Of a stretch of 64,000 nt of DNA, positions 48,704 through 56,318 are shown piece after piece. Where the stretch lies: positions 1,488,001 to 1,552,000 of the forward strand of contig CAWKDN010000001.1 of assembly GCA_963848415.1 (NCBI GenBank), given 5' to 3'. The translations under genes and the position numbers were made by a program. A model generated the notes under the pieces. The model was given only the letters and a program-made list of their open reading frames with translations. It had not been told where the DNA came from and made no database searches. Position 1 is the first letter of the stretch; the number at the start of each line of letters is the position of its first letter. The DNA is from CAVQBC01 sp963848415. GTDB lineage: Bacteria; Actinomycetota; Thermoleophilia; Solirubrobacterales; Solirubrobacteraceae.

Positions 48704-48972
48704 CGCCGGGCCTCGGGCGCGTCGTCGAGGATCTGGTCGAGCGAGCCGCCGTAGTCGGCGAGCCCCGCGACGGTCTGCTCGACCTGGGCCTGCGTCGTGA
48801 GCAGCAGCGGGGCGGCGTCGAGGTCCTTCGATCCCGCGGCCGCCACGGTCGCGATCCCTTGGACGGAGGGGACGATGCTCGTGGCCGCGTCGAGCACGCC
48901 GCGGAGCAGGTAGACGACCAGCGGGAGGACGACCAGCAGCAGCACGAGGCTCCCGATCCAGAAGAGGGTCAT
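48700..48972 (-). CDS. Single-pass membrane protein, 90 residues, cox operon
   Basis: N-terminal membrane helix (FWIGSLVLLLVVLPLVVYLL), then an amphipathic helical tail with many Ala and Val (GVLDAATSIVPSVQGIATVA, LLTTQAQVEQTVAGLADYGG) and an acidic end. No known domain. Its start and stop overlap both neighbours by 4 bp, so the gene is translated in a tightly coupled series. Confidence 0.75.
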   Translation of the reverse strand: MTLFWIGSLVLLLVVLPLVVYLLRGVLDAATSIVPSVQGIATVAAAGSKDLDAAPLLLTTQAQVEQTVAGLADYGGSLDQILDDAPEARR

Positions 48973-49244
48973 CGCGGCCTCCGCTCGGCGACGATCGCCG
49001 CCTTGCGAGCGATCTCCGGCAGCGCGCCGAGGATGACGTCGAACTGGGCGTTGATCGCCGTGACCGCGCCCTTCAGGGGCCGCAGGTGCTGGGCCTCGAC
49101 GCCCTCCAGCGCGGAGCCGAGCGTCGCGAGCCCCTGGGAGATCGCGACCAGGCGCCTGCGGATCAGGACCAGCGCGACGGCGAGCACGAGCACCACCACG
49201 GCGGCGAGCGCGACGCTCAGCACGATGAAGGCGTCGTCGCTCAT
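48969..49244 (-). CDS. Single-pass membrane protein, 91 residues, cox operon
   Basis: Membrane helix at residues 6-28 (FIVLSVALAAVVVLVLAVAL), basic stop-transfer RRR, then helices including LVAISQGLATLGSALEGVEA and LKGAVTAINAQFDVILGALP. The last segment matches the 48095-48703 protein (VVTAINAQLD), which indicates common descent. Function unknown. Confidence 0.75.
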   Translation of the reverse strand: MSDDAFIVLSVALAAVVVLVLAVALVLIRRRLVAISQGLATLGSALEGVEAQHLRPLKGAVTAINAQFDVILGALPEIARKAAIVAERRPR

Positions 49245-49528
49245 GGCTTGCCGAACCCGTCGGTGAGCGCGTTCATGTAGCCGTCCTGGACGATGGCCTC
49301 GTCGACGACGAGCGCCAGCACGGGCGCCGTCGCCTCGAGCTGGGGGATGTTGGCGGTGTTCGCGCCGACGTCGCCCGCGGTCTCCAGCAGACCGTCGACC
49401 GATCGCTGGATCCGGGCGAGGTTCGAGAGGAGCAGCACGAGCAACACCACGACGACCAGGGCCGCGACGAGCCCGACGGAGAGCGCGATCGTCCAGTAGG
49501 CGTCGCTCGACACGGCGAAGATCGTCAC
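49241..49528 (-). CDS. Single-pass membrane protein, 95 residues, cox operon
   Basis: Membrane helix around residues 13-35 (TIALSVGLVAALVVVVLLVL), then LSNLARIQRSVDGLLETAGD and QLEATAPVLALVVDEAIVQD. Same build as its neighbours: short outside N-terminus, one helix, 50-60-residue amphipathic tail. Function unknown. Confidence 0.75.
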   Translation of the reverse strand: MTIFAVSSDAYWTIALSVGLVAALVVVVLLVLLLSNLARIQRSVDGLLETAGDVGANTANIPQLEATAPVLALVVDEAIVQDGYMNALTDGFGKP

Positions 49529-49788
49529 CTGCCGACCGCCACCTTGCGCAGCGACCGGGCGGCGTGCAGGACCCGCACCCCGGAGTCGTTGATGCGCGCG
49601 ACGCCGCCGAGCTCGGCCGTCTGCCGGCGGACGACCTCGACGGCTTCCTCGGCCGTCCTGGCCTGGTTGGCGATCCGCACGGCCAACGCGACGATCACGA
49701 TCAGGATCACCGCGGCGACCGCGATCACGACGATGCCGAGCACCAGGCCCACCGGCCAGGCGGTGGACGCGGCGGCGGGCGTCAGCAC
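49525..49788 (-). CDS. Single-pass membrane protein, 87 residues, first of the cox operon
   Basis: From GTG 49788: membrane helix (VGLVLGIVVIAVAAVILIVI), then ANQARTAEEAVEVVRRQTAE and SGVRVLHAARSLRKVAVGR. The good ribosome-binding site (AGGAGCGAGGAGAG) lies before ATG ATG at 49826/49823, which opens a different frame encoding MMTVGPDLSQGVAC and stopping at TGA within GTGCTGA, the start of this gene. So either a leader peptide drives coupled translation or a one-base error splits one longer protein. Confidence 0.65.
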   Translation of the reverse strand: MLTPAAASTAWPVGLVLGIVVIAVAAVILIVIVALAVRIANQARTAEEAVEVVRRQTAELGGVARINDSGVRVLHAARSLRKVAVGR

Positions 49789-49867
49789 GCGACGCCCTGC
49801 GACAGATCCGGTCCGACCGTCATCATGCTCTCCTCGCTCCTGCGATTCCAAGCCCTGCGACCCTCTC

Positions 49868-49918
49868 GTAACGGATCGTACTGCAGGCCCGGCCGCCCGA
49901 TGAGCAGTACTGCCCGCC
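49868..49918. promoter_or_regulatory. Candidate regulatory region before the cox operon
   Basis: Contains the perfect 10-bp palindrome GCAGTACTGC near 49905-49916 and a second GTACTGC half-site about 30 bp away, plus TACGAT and TTACGA on the minus strand as possible -10 elements. It lies between the acidic DIGAP protein gene and the first membrane-protein gene. Regulator unknown. Confidence 0.35.
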
Positions 49919-49920
49919 GG

Positions 49921-50271
49921 CTAGCCGTCGCGGCGCGGCGGGGCGCCGATGTCCTTCTGGTCGGGCTCCGCCCCCTCCGGCAGCTCGGTGCCGCCGTCGG
50001 TCACGGCGTCGGCGTCGTCCCCGGCGCTCAGGTCGATGCCGCCCTCGGTCGCCGGCTCATCCGAGCCGGTCGTGCGCCCGAGGACCGAGCTGTCGAGCTC
50101 CGGATCCTCCGCCAGCATCTCGCGCGGCGCGTCGGACCCTCCGAGCTCGGCGGGCACGACGCCCTCGCCCGCGGTGGCACCCCATTCACCCTTCTCGCGC
50201 GCCTCGGCCTCATCCGGCGTCGTCCCGCCCCGCTGCTCGCTCGGCTTCTCTGAACCCTGCTCCTGCTCCAT
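49921..50271 (-). CDS. Acidic low-complexity protein with DIGAP tail
   Basis: A 116-residue hydrophilic, probably disordered protein starting MEQEQGSEKPSEQRGG. It is rich in Glu, Asp, Gly and Ala and ends EPDQKDIGAPPRRDG. The end matches that of the membrane protein at 48095-48703 (EQREDIGAPRKR). No fold or enzyme motif is visible. It lies upstream of the cox operon on the same strand, separated by about 95-130 bp. Confidence 0.6.
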   Translation of the reverse strand: MEQEQGSEKPSEQRGGTTPDEAEAREKGEWGATAGEGVVPAELGGSDAPREMLAEDPELDSSVLGRTTGSDEPATEGGIDLSAGDDADAVTDGGTELPEGAEPDQKDIGAPPRRDG

Positions 50272-50436
50272 GCGTGACCCCCGACCGAGAATGACCCGTC
50301 TCCCTCCGCTTCGAGGGTGCCAAGCTGCCGACGCCACGTCAAGCCGCCGCTCGCGCGTGCCGGTGGGCGGGCGGTCACGTTAGCCACGCTCAGTCGCCGG
50401 GGAGTGGATCCCTAGTCGACCGCAAGGAGCCGGGCA

Positions 50437-52095
50437 GTGAGCGAGGAGCGCAAGGCGTCGGACCTGTTCGTGGAGTGCCTCGAGGCCGAGGGGGTCAGCG
50501 CCGTGTTCGGGATTCCGGGCGAGGAGACGCTCGACCTCAACGAGTCGCTCGAGAGCTCCTCGGTGCGCTTCGTGCCCGTCCGCCACGAGCAGGGCGGCGC
50601 GTACATGGCCGACATGCACGGCCGGCTCACCCATCGCGCGGGCGTGTGCCTCGGGACGCTCGGCCCCGGCGCCACCAACCTCGTCACGGCCGTGGCCGAC
50701 GCCTACCTCGACCACGCGCCGCTGGTCGCGCTCACCGGCCAGGCCGACCTCGAGCGCATGCACAAGGAGTCCCACCAGTACATCGACATCGTCTCGCTCT
50801 TTCGCCCGGTGACCAAGTTCAACGCGCGGCTGAACAACCCGCGCATCATCCCCGAGGTCGTGCGCAAGGCGTTCAAGGTCGCCCAGGCCCAGAAGCCCGG
50901 CCCGACCCACGTCGAGCTGCCCGAGGACGTCATGGAGGCGCCCGTCGCGGCGGACGCCGCGCCGCTGCCGCAGGACGGGGAGGGCACCGCGCGGCCCGAG
51001 CCCTCGGCCAAGGCGGTCTTCGCCGCCGTCGAGCTGATCCGCGCGGCGGAGCATCCCATCGTGCTCGCGGGCAACGGCGTCCACCGCGAGGAGGCGGCCC
51101 CGGCGCTGCGCGACTTCGCGCGCGCGACCGGGATCGCGGTGGCCGAGACCTTCATGGGCAAGGGCTCGCTGGACTACGAGGACCCGCACGCGGTCGGCAC
51201 GGTCGGCCTGCAGTCGCGCGACTACGCGCTCGCGGGCTTCGAGGACGCCGACGTCGTGATCACCGTCGGCTACGACCTCGTCGAGCACGATCCCGTCAAC
51301 TGGAACCCGGACGGCGCGAAGACGATCATCTGCGTGGACACCGTCCCGCCCGAGGTCGACGAGCACTTCGTCACCGCGGCCGATCTGGTCGGCGACCTCT
51401 ACCACTCGCTCTCGCGCCTGGCCGAGGAGCTGCGCGACGATCCGCGGACGATCCCGCCGTCGCGGCTGGACGAGATCGTGCTCGGCCGGCTCGAGGCCGC
51501 CCGCGAGGACGACAGCTTCCCGGTCCAGCCGCCGCGCGCCCTGTGGGAGCTGCGCGACGCGCTCGGCCCCGACGACTTCCTGATCTCCGACGTCGGCCTG
51601 CACAAGCTGTGGATCGCGCGCATGTTCCCGGTCCACGAGCCCAACCGGCTGTTCATCGCCAACGGCCTGGCGGGCATGGGCTTCGCGGTGCCCTCGGGCA
51701 TCGGCGCCAAGCTCGTGCGGCCCGAGAGCCGCGTGGTGACGGTCAGCGGCGACGGCGGCTTCCTGATGAACTGCCAGGAGCTCGAGACGGCCGTGCGCCT
51801 CGGCACCGCCGTGGTCAACGTGATCTGGGAGAACCGGCAGTACGGGTCGATCGTGTGGAAGCAGGACAAGAAGTTCGGCCGTCACTTCGGCACCGACTTC
51901 ACCAACCCCGACTTCGTCAAGCTGGCCGACGCGTTCGGGATGCCGGCCTGGCGCTGCGAATCGGTGGACGACTTCGGGCGCCACCTGCGTCACGCCTTGA
52001 CGCTGGATCTGCCCTCCGTGATCGTCCTGCCGATCGACTACTCGATCGACGTGTCCATCTCAGAAGAACTCGGAACGGAGACCGTCGCCGCATGA
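50437..52095 (+). CDS. ThDP-dependent decarboxylase annotated-type acetolactate synthase; possible 2-oxoglutarate decarboxylase
   Basis: A 552-residue ThDP enzyme. N-terminal FGIPGEETLDLNESLESSSV with catalytic Glu in RFVPVRHEQGGAYMADMHGR, GTLGPGATNLVTAVADAYLD, and the ThDP/Mg site VSGDGGFLMNCQELETAVRL with NRQYGSIVWKQ. The block RMHKESHQYIDIVSLFRPVT is like the cyanobacterial enzyme that decarboxylates 2-oxoglutarate to succinate semialdehyde, and the next gene is a succinate-semialdehyde dehydrogenase. GTG start with AAGGAG. No small regulatory subunit (IlvH) is adjacent, which argues against anabolic acetolactate synthase. Confidence 0.85.
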   Translation: MSEERKASDLFVECLEAEGVSAVFGIPGEETLDLNESLESSSVRFVPVRHEQGGAYMADMHGRLTHRAGVCLGTLGPGATNLVTAVADAYLDHAPLVALTGQADLERMHKESHQYIDIVSLFRPVTKFNARLNNPRIIPEVVRKAFKVAQAQKPGPTHVELPEDVMEAPVAADAAPLPQDGEGTARPEPSAKAVFAAVELIRAAEHPIVLAGNGVHREEAAPALRDFARATGIAVAETFMGKGSLDYEDPHAVGTVGLQSRDYALAGFEDADVVITVGYDLVEHDPVNWNPDGAKTIICVDTVPPEVDEHFVTAADLVGDLYHSLSRLAEELRDDPRTIPPSRLDEIVLGRLEAAREDDSFPVQPPRALWELRDALGPDDFLISDVGLHKLWIARMFPVHEPNRLFIANGLAGMGFAVPSGIGAKLVRPESRVVTVSGDGGFLMNCQELETAVRLGTAVVNVIWENRQYGSIVWKQDKKFGRHFGTDFTNPDFVKLADAFGMPAWRCESVDDFGRHLRHALTLDLPSVIVLPIDYSIDVSISEELGTETVAA

Positions 52096-53561
52096 GCACC
52101 ACCACCGAGAAGGAGCGCACCGTCCTCGACGGCGTGCCGACCCAGCTGTTCATCGCCGGCGAGTGGCGCGACGCCACCGGCGGCGGCACGCTCGAGGTGG
52201 AGGACCCCTCGACGGGTGAGGCCATCGCCGCCGTGGCCGACGCCACGCCCGACGACGCCAAGGCCGCGCTCGACGCCGCGTGCGCCGTGCAGGGCGAGTG
52301 GGCCGCCCATCCCCCGCGCGAGCGCGGTGAGATCCTGCGCCGCGCCTACGAGGCGATCACCGCGCGGGCGGAGGAGCTCGCGCTGGTGATGACGCTCGAG
52401 ATGGGCAAGCCGCTGGCCGAGTCGATGGCCGAGGTCACCTATGCCTCGGAGTTCTTCCGCTGGTTCGCCGAGGAGGCGGTCCGGATCGAGGGACGCTTCG
52501 CCACCGCGCCCAACGGCGCGGGACGGCTGATCACGCTCCAGCAGCCGGTCGGCCCCTGTTACGCGATCACGCCCTGGAACTTCCCGATGGCGATGGGCAC
52601 GCGCAAGATCGGCCCGGCGGTCGCCGCCGGCTGCACGATGGTCATCAAGCCCGCCCAGCAGACGCCGCTCTCGATGTACGCGCTGGCCGAGATCCTCGAG
52701 GAGGCCGGCCTGCCCGCCGGCGTGCTCAACGTGGTGACCTCGAGCAAGTCCAGCGACGTCTCGGCACCGATCATCTCCGACCCGCGGCTGCGCAAGCTCA
52801 CCTTCACCGGCTCGACCGAGGTCGGGCGCAAGCTCGTGGCCCAGTCGGCCGACGGCCTGCTGCGCACCTCGATGGAGCTGGGCGGCAACGCGCCGTTCCT
52901 GGTCTTCGCCGACGCCGACGTCGACGCCGCCGTGGACGGCGCGGTGATCGCCAAGATGCGCAACATCGGCGAGGCCTGCACCGCCGCCAACCGCTTCCAC
53001 GTGGCCGACCGGGTGCGCGACGAGTTCACCGAGAAGCTGGCCGCGAAGCTCGCCGACATGCCGGTGGGCCGCGGCACCGAGGAGGGGGTGAAGGTCGGCC
53101 CGCTGATCGACTCGACCCAGCGCGACAAGGTGGCCGACCTGGTCTCCGACGCGCTCGGCAAGGGCGCCGAGGCGGTGCTCGGCGGCCACAAGCGCGACGG
53201 CGCCGGCTACTTCTACGACCCGACGGTGCTGGCCGGCGTGACCGGCGAGGCGCGGCTGCTGCAGGAGGAGATCTTCGGGCCGGTCGCGCCCATCATCGGC
53301 TTCGACGAGGAAGAGGCCGCGGTCGCCGCCGCCAACGACACCGAGTACGGGCTCGTCTCCTACGTCTACACGCGTGACATCAAGCGCGCCTTCCGCGTCT
53401 GCGAGGCGCTCGAGACCGGCATGATCGGCCTCAACCAGGGCATGGTCTCGAACGCCGCCGCGCCCTTCGGGGGCGTGAAGGCCTCCGGCTTCGGGCGCGA
53501 GGGCGGCCACGAGGGGATGGAGGAGTACCTGGAGACCAAGTACATCGCGATGGCGATGTGA
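52092..53561 (+). CDS. gabD: Succinate-semialdehyde dehydrogenase (NAD(P)+)
   Basis: A 489-residue aldehyde dehydrogenase: PWNFPMAMGTRKIGPAVAAG, FTGSTEVGRKL, catalytic Glu in MELGGNAPFLVF, catalytic Cys in NIGEACTAANRFHV, and EEIFGPVAPIIGF with PFGGVKASGFGREGG. The sequence style is that of GabD. It oxidises succinate semialdehyde to succinate; overlap with the upstream ThDP gene implies a joint pathway. pdxH follows in the same way. Confidence 0.9.
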   Translation: MSTTTEKERTVLDGVPTQLFIAGEWRDATGGGTLEVEDPSTGEAIAAVADATPDDAKAALDAACAVQGEWAAHPPRERGEILRRAYEAITARAEELALVMTLEMGKPLAESMAEVTYASEFFRWFAEEAVRIEGRFATAPNGAGRLITLQQPVGPCYAITPWNFPMAMGTRKIGPAVAAGCTMVIKPAQQTPLSMYALAEILEEAGLPAGVLNVVTSSKSSDVSAPIISDPRLRKLTFTGSTEVGRKLVAQSADGLLRTSMELGGNAPFLVFADADVDAAVDGAVIAKMRNIGEACTAANRFHVADRVRDEFTEKLAAKLADMPVGRGTEEGVKVGPLIDSTQRDKVADLVSDALGKGAEAVLGGHKRDGAGYFYDPTVLAGVTGEARLLQEEIFGPVAPIIGFDEEEAAVAAANDTEYGLVSYVYTRDIKRAFRVCEALETGMIGLNQGMVSNAAAPFGGVKASGFGREGGHEGMEEYLETKYIAMAM

Positions 53562-54133
53562 GCGACCCGCTGGCCCAGGTCCGCGCGTGGCTGGAGGAGG
53601 CCGCGGCCGCCGGCCTCCCCGAGGCCGAGGCCGCGGCGCTGGCCACCGCGGACGCGAGCGGGACGCCGTCGGTGCGCTTCGTGCTGGTCAAGGGCGTCGA
53701 CGAGCGCGGAGCGCGCTTCTTCACCAACCACGGCTCGCGCAAGGGCGCGGAGCTGGCGGCGAACCCGCGCGCGGCGCTCGCCATCTACTGGCAGCCGCTC
53801 GGGCGCCAGGCGCGCCTCGAGGGCGTGGTCGAGCAGCTCGGGGCGGACGAGTCCGACGCCTACTTCGCCACCCGCGGCCGCGGCAGCCGGCTGGGGGCAT
53901 GGGCCTCGCCGCAGTCGCGCGAGCTGCCCGACCGGGCGGCGCTGGACGCGCGCCTGGCCGAGGCCACGGCGCGCTTCGCCGGCGGCGACGTCCCGCGGCC
54001 GGCGTCCTGGGGCGGCTACCTCCTGCGCCCGGACGTGATCGAGCTGTGGACCGGGCGCCCCGACCGCCTGCACGACCGCGAGCAGTGGCGGCGCGGGCCC
54101 GAGGGCTGGGTGGCGCGGCGGCTCAGCCCGTGA
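53558..54133 (+). CDS. pdxH: Pyridoxamine 5'-phosphate oxidase
   Basis: A 191-residue FMN-dependent oxidase. ALATADASGTPSVRFVLVKG, FFTNHGSRKGAELAANPRAA, IYWQPLGRQARLEGVVEQL and the C-terminal ELWTGRPDRLHDREQWRR are standard. It makes pyridoxal phosphate, the cofactor of GABA transaminase, which may explain linkage with succinate-semialdehyde dehydrogenase. GTG 53558 overlaps the stop of the previous gene. Confidence 0.93.
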   Translation: MSDPLAQVRAWLEEAAAAGLPEAEAAALATADASGTPSVRFVLVKGVDERGARFFTNHGSRKGAELAANPRAALAIYWQPLGRQARLEGVVEQLGADESDAYFATRGRGSRLGAWASPQSRELPDRAALDARLAEATARFAGGDVPRPASWGGYLLRPDVIELWTGRPDRLHDREQWRRGPEGWVARRLSP

Positions 54134-54229
54134 CGCCGCCGCCGCGGCTGCGGTCGGCCGCCCCGTGGACGCGTGCACTTTGTCCGCACGACCGCTCGGC
54201 GGCCCACTCGGCGGGGCTCATCGAACGGC

Positions 54230-54601
54230 TCAGCCCGACTCGGCCGCCAACCAGGCTTTCGCGTCCGCGAGATCACGCACCGGGAAGCCCTTGGCCTTGC
54301 CCGGCAACAAGAACGACAGCGCGCGCAACGCCGGGCGCATCCAGTCCTCATCACTGACAACCGCGACGCGCTCGAACGACGAGGCGTGGCGCGCGCGGAA
54401 CCCCGTGTCCGCCTTCACGGCATCGCCCTCGACCTCACGCGAGTCCGGGCCCAAGAGGTAGAGAAGACGCAGGCCGCGCCCCGCGGCGATCTCGGCGCGG
54501 AGCACCGGTTCCACCGAATCCTCCCAGTCATCGTCCTCGGCCTCACCGACCACCTCGAACCCGATCGTCCCGACCGGCATGTCCGTCATCCGCCGCACCA
54601 T
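54230..54601 (-). CDS. SpoIIAA-like STAS/SEC14-type protein
   Basis: A 123-residue SpoIIAA-like protein: MPVGTIGFEVVGEAEDDDWE, VEPVLRAEIAAGRGLRLLYL, RHASSFERVAVVSDEDWMRP and a final AKAWLAAE helix. The ATG at 54601 has a GGAGG site eight bases upstream, which selects it over ATG 54637. Family members bind lipids or act as anti-anti-sigma-like proteins; role not known. Confidence 0.8.
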   Translation of the reverse strand: MVRRMTDMPVGTIGFEVVGEAEDDDWEDSVEPVLRAEIAAGRGLRLLYLLGPDSREVEGDAVKADTGFRARHASSFERVAVVSDEDWMRPALRALSFLLPGKAKGFPVRDLADAKAWLAAESG

Positions 54602-54779
54602 CAGAATGGCCTCCAGTTCGTGTTCCGCGACGCCCATACTGCAGCCGAACCGCCGCCCGAGCCTCGTCCGAACCGGGTGAGGCGCCCTGACGAACCAACG
54701 TAGGCAACAGTTCTGCGCGGGCATGCCCACTGTACGCGTATAGCAGGGCGCCAATCGCCTCGAGTTCATCCCATGAAGG

Positions 54780-55311
54780 TGATGTGCGGCACGGTCGGGC
54801 TGGAAAGCTCTTGCGGCATCCGCAGACCTGGACGTGGACCGCCTCGTAGCGGCCGGTCGAGCGGATCGTGTTCGTGCAGGTCACGGTCTCGACGGCGGGG
54901 ACGCGGCTGCGGTCGGCCCGCTTGACGGATGCGGATGGCCGCGCGGACCGGCTCGACGATGATGCCGGCGACGTCCTCGTTGTTGGAGCAGTTTCTCTCC
55001 GGCTGGTCGGCGCGGACCTCGGCGAAGTTCTCCAGCTGGCCGACCCGCATTCTGGCGCGTGCGGACCCTGATCGAGGCGGACTCGCCGGGGGCGAGCGTC
55101 GCCTTGCGGCAGATCAGTGGCCGGACGCCGTTGCAGGTCATGCCGGGACTCGTCTCGAGCCCCAGGATGTCGACGGGGACGCGGGTCTGGTCGGTCTTCG
55201 CGCTCTCCGCGCCGACGACGCTGGTCGCCGTCACAGGCCCGAGGTTGGCGCTGCTACCAGCGCCCCGGCGACCGCCATGACCGCTACTCCACCACCGATC
55301 AGCTCCCGCAC
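54780..55311 (-). pseudogene. Secreted DUF11-repeat protein, broken by frameshifts
   Basis: Pieces in three frames: a signal peptide from GTG 55311 (ELIGGGVAVMAVAGALVAAP), then GLETSPGMTCNGVRPLICRK with LAPGESASIRVRTR, then VGQLENFAEVRADQPERNCS with NNEDVAGIIV, and then VTCTNTIRSTGRYEAVHVQV. The middle pieces have the DUF11 repeat pattern (LAPG-x-S-x-V/I and A-x-V-x-A-D/D-x-N-x-x-N-N). At least three frame changes. Whether decay or sequence error cannot be told. Confidence 0.6.
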
Positions 55312-55318
55312 ACCGCTC

Positions 55319-56293
55319 TCATACCTGAAGCCGGGTCTCGTCACCAGGGGTGGGTGGCACGCGTCGCGAAGCTGGCGCGTTCCGATGCGCGGCGACGCTG
55401 AGCACGCCGGTGAGGATGCAGGCCACGCCGGCGAGCTGGAGCAGCGTCGGCTCCTCGCCCAGCAGCACGACGCCCAGGATCACCGAGCCGACGGGCTGCA
55501 GGCAGAGGATGACCGAGGACAGCGCGGCGGGCAGGCGCGGCAGCGAGCCGCCGATCAGCAGCCAGCCGATCACCTGCGAGCTGAGCGCCAGCGCCGCGAG
55601 CCAGCCGTGGGCCGGCCAGCTCGGGACCAGGTCGACGCTGCCGAGCACGAGGCCGACGATCACGCTCAGAACGGCGGCGACCGCCGTCGCGTCGAACAGT
55701 GATCCGGCCGGGCGGCGCGCGTCGCTCGATCCCTGGCGCAGGACGAGGATGAAGCCGGCGTAGGCCGCGCCGGCCAGCGCCCCGAAGAGCACGCCGCGCG
55801 CGGGGTCGGCCCCGTAGGCGCCGGTCTCCAGCACGCCGGAGATCATCACGATCCCGGTCATCACGACCGGGACCGCGGCGAGGATCGCCCGCCCCGGCCG
55901 CTCGCGCAGGACCACCCAGGCGACGATGGGGACGATGACCACCTGGAGGTTGCCGAGCACGGTCGAGAGCCCGGCGCCCACGTCGCGGATCGAGACGTGC
56001 CAGAAGATCAGGTCGGCGGTGAAGAAGACGCCCGCGCCGAGCGAGAAGCGGCGGTCGTGCGCGCTGCGGGGGCCGAAACGCGAGCGCTCCCACCACGCCA
56101 GCGCGCCCAGCAGCGGGAGCGCGTAGACGCAGCGGAAGACCGCGGCGGTCACCGGCGAGACGTCGGCGAGAGCGACGAAGATCGCCGAGAAGGCGATCGT
56201 GCTCGCCCCCAGCACCGCGGCGAGCGCGGGCCGGGCCGCCACCAGCTCGCCCAGCCCGGGCCGCGCCGGGCGGGCGACGGTATCGGCGGTCAT
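55319..56293 (-). CDS. EamA/DMT-family transporter
   Basis: A 324-residue membrane protein with ten predicted helices and two EamA repeats (STIAFSAIFVALADVSPVTA; PARGVLFGALAGAAYAGFIL). It belongs to the drug/metabolite transporter group. Substrate unknown. Starts 25 bp after fumC and ends 8 bp from the DUF11 pseudogene. Confidence 0.9.
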   Translation of the reverse strand: MTADTVARPARPGLGELVAARPALAAVLGASTIAFSAIFVALADVSPVTAAVFRCVYALPLLGALAWWERSRFGPRSAHDRRFSLGAGVFFTADLIFWHVSIRDVGAGLSTVLGNLQVVIVPIVAWVVLRERPGRAILAAVPVVMTGIVMISGVLETGAYGADPARGVLFGALAGAAYAGFILVLRQGSSDARRPAGSLFDATAVAAVLSVIVGLVLGSVDLVPSWPAHGWLAALALSSQVIGWLLIGGSLPRLPAALSSVILCLQPVGSVILGVVLLGEEPTLLQLAGVACILTGVLSVAAHRNAPASRRVPPTPGDETRLQV

Positions 56294-56318
56294 CGCGGCG
56301 CAGGCGCGCCCGCGTGGC

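Noticed and set aside
50437..52095. Anabolic acetolactate synthase (IlvB)
   Set aside because: No IlvH or IlvC gene is adjacent and the partner is a succinate-semialdehyde dehydrogenase; kept only as an alternative call.
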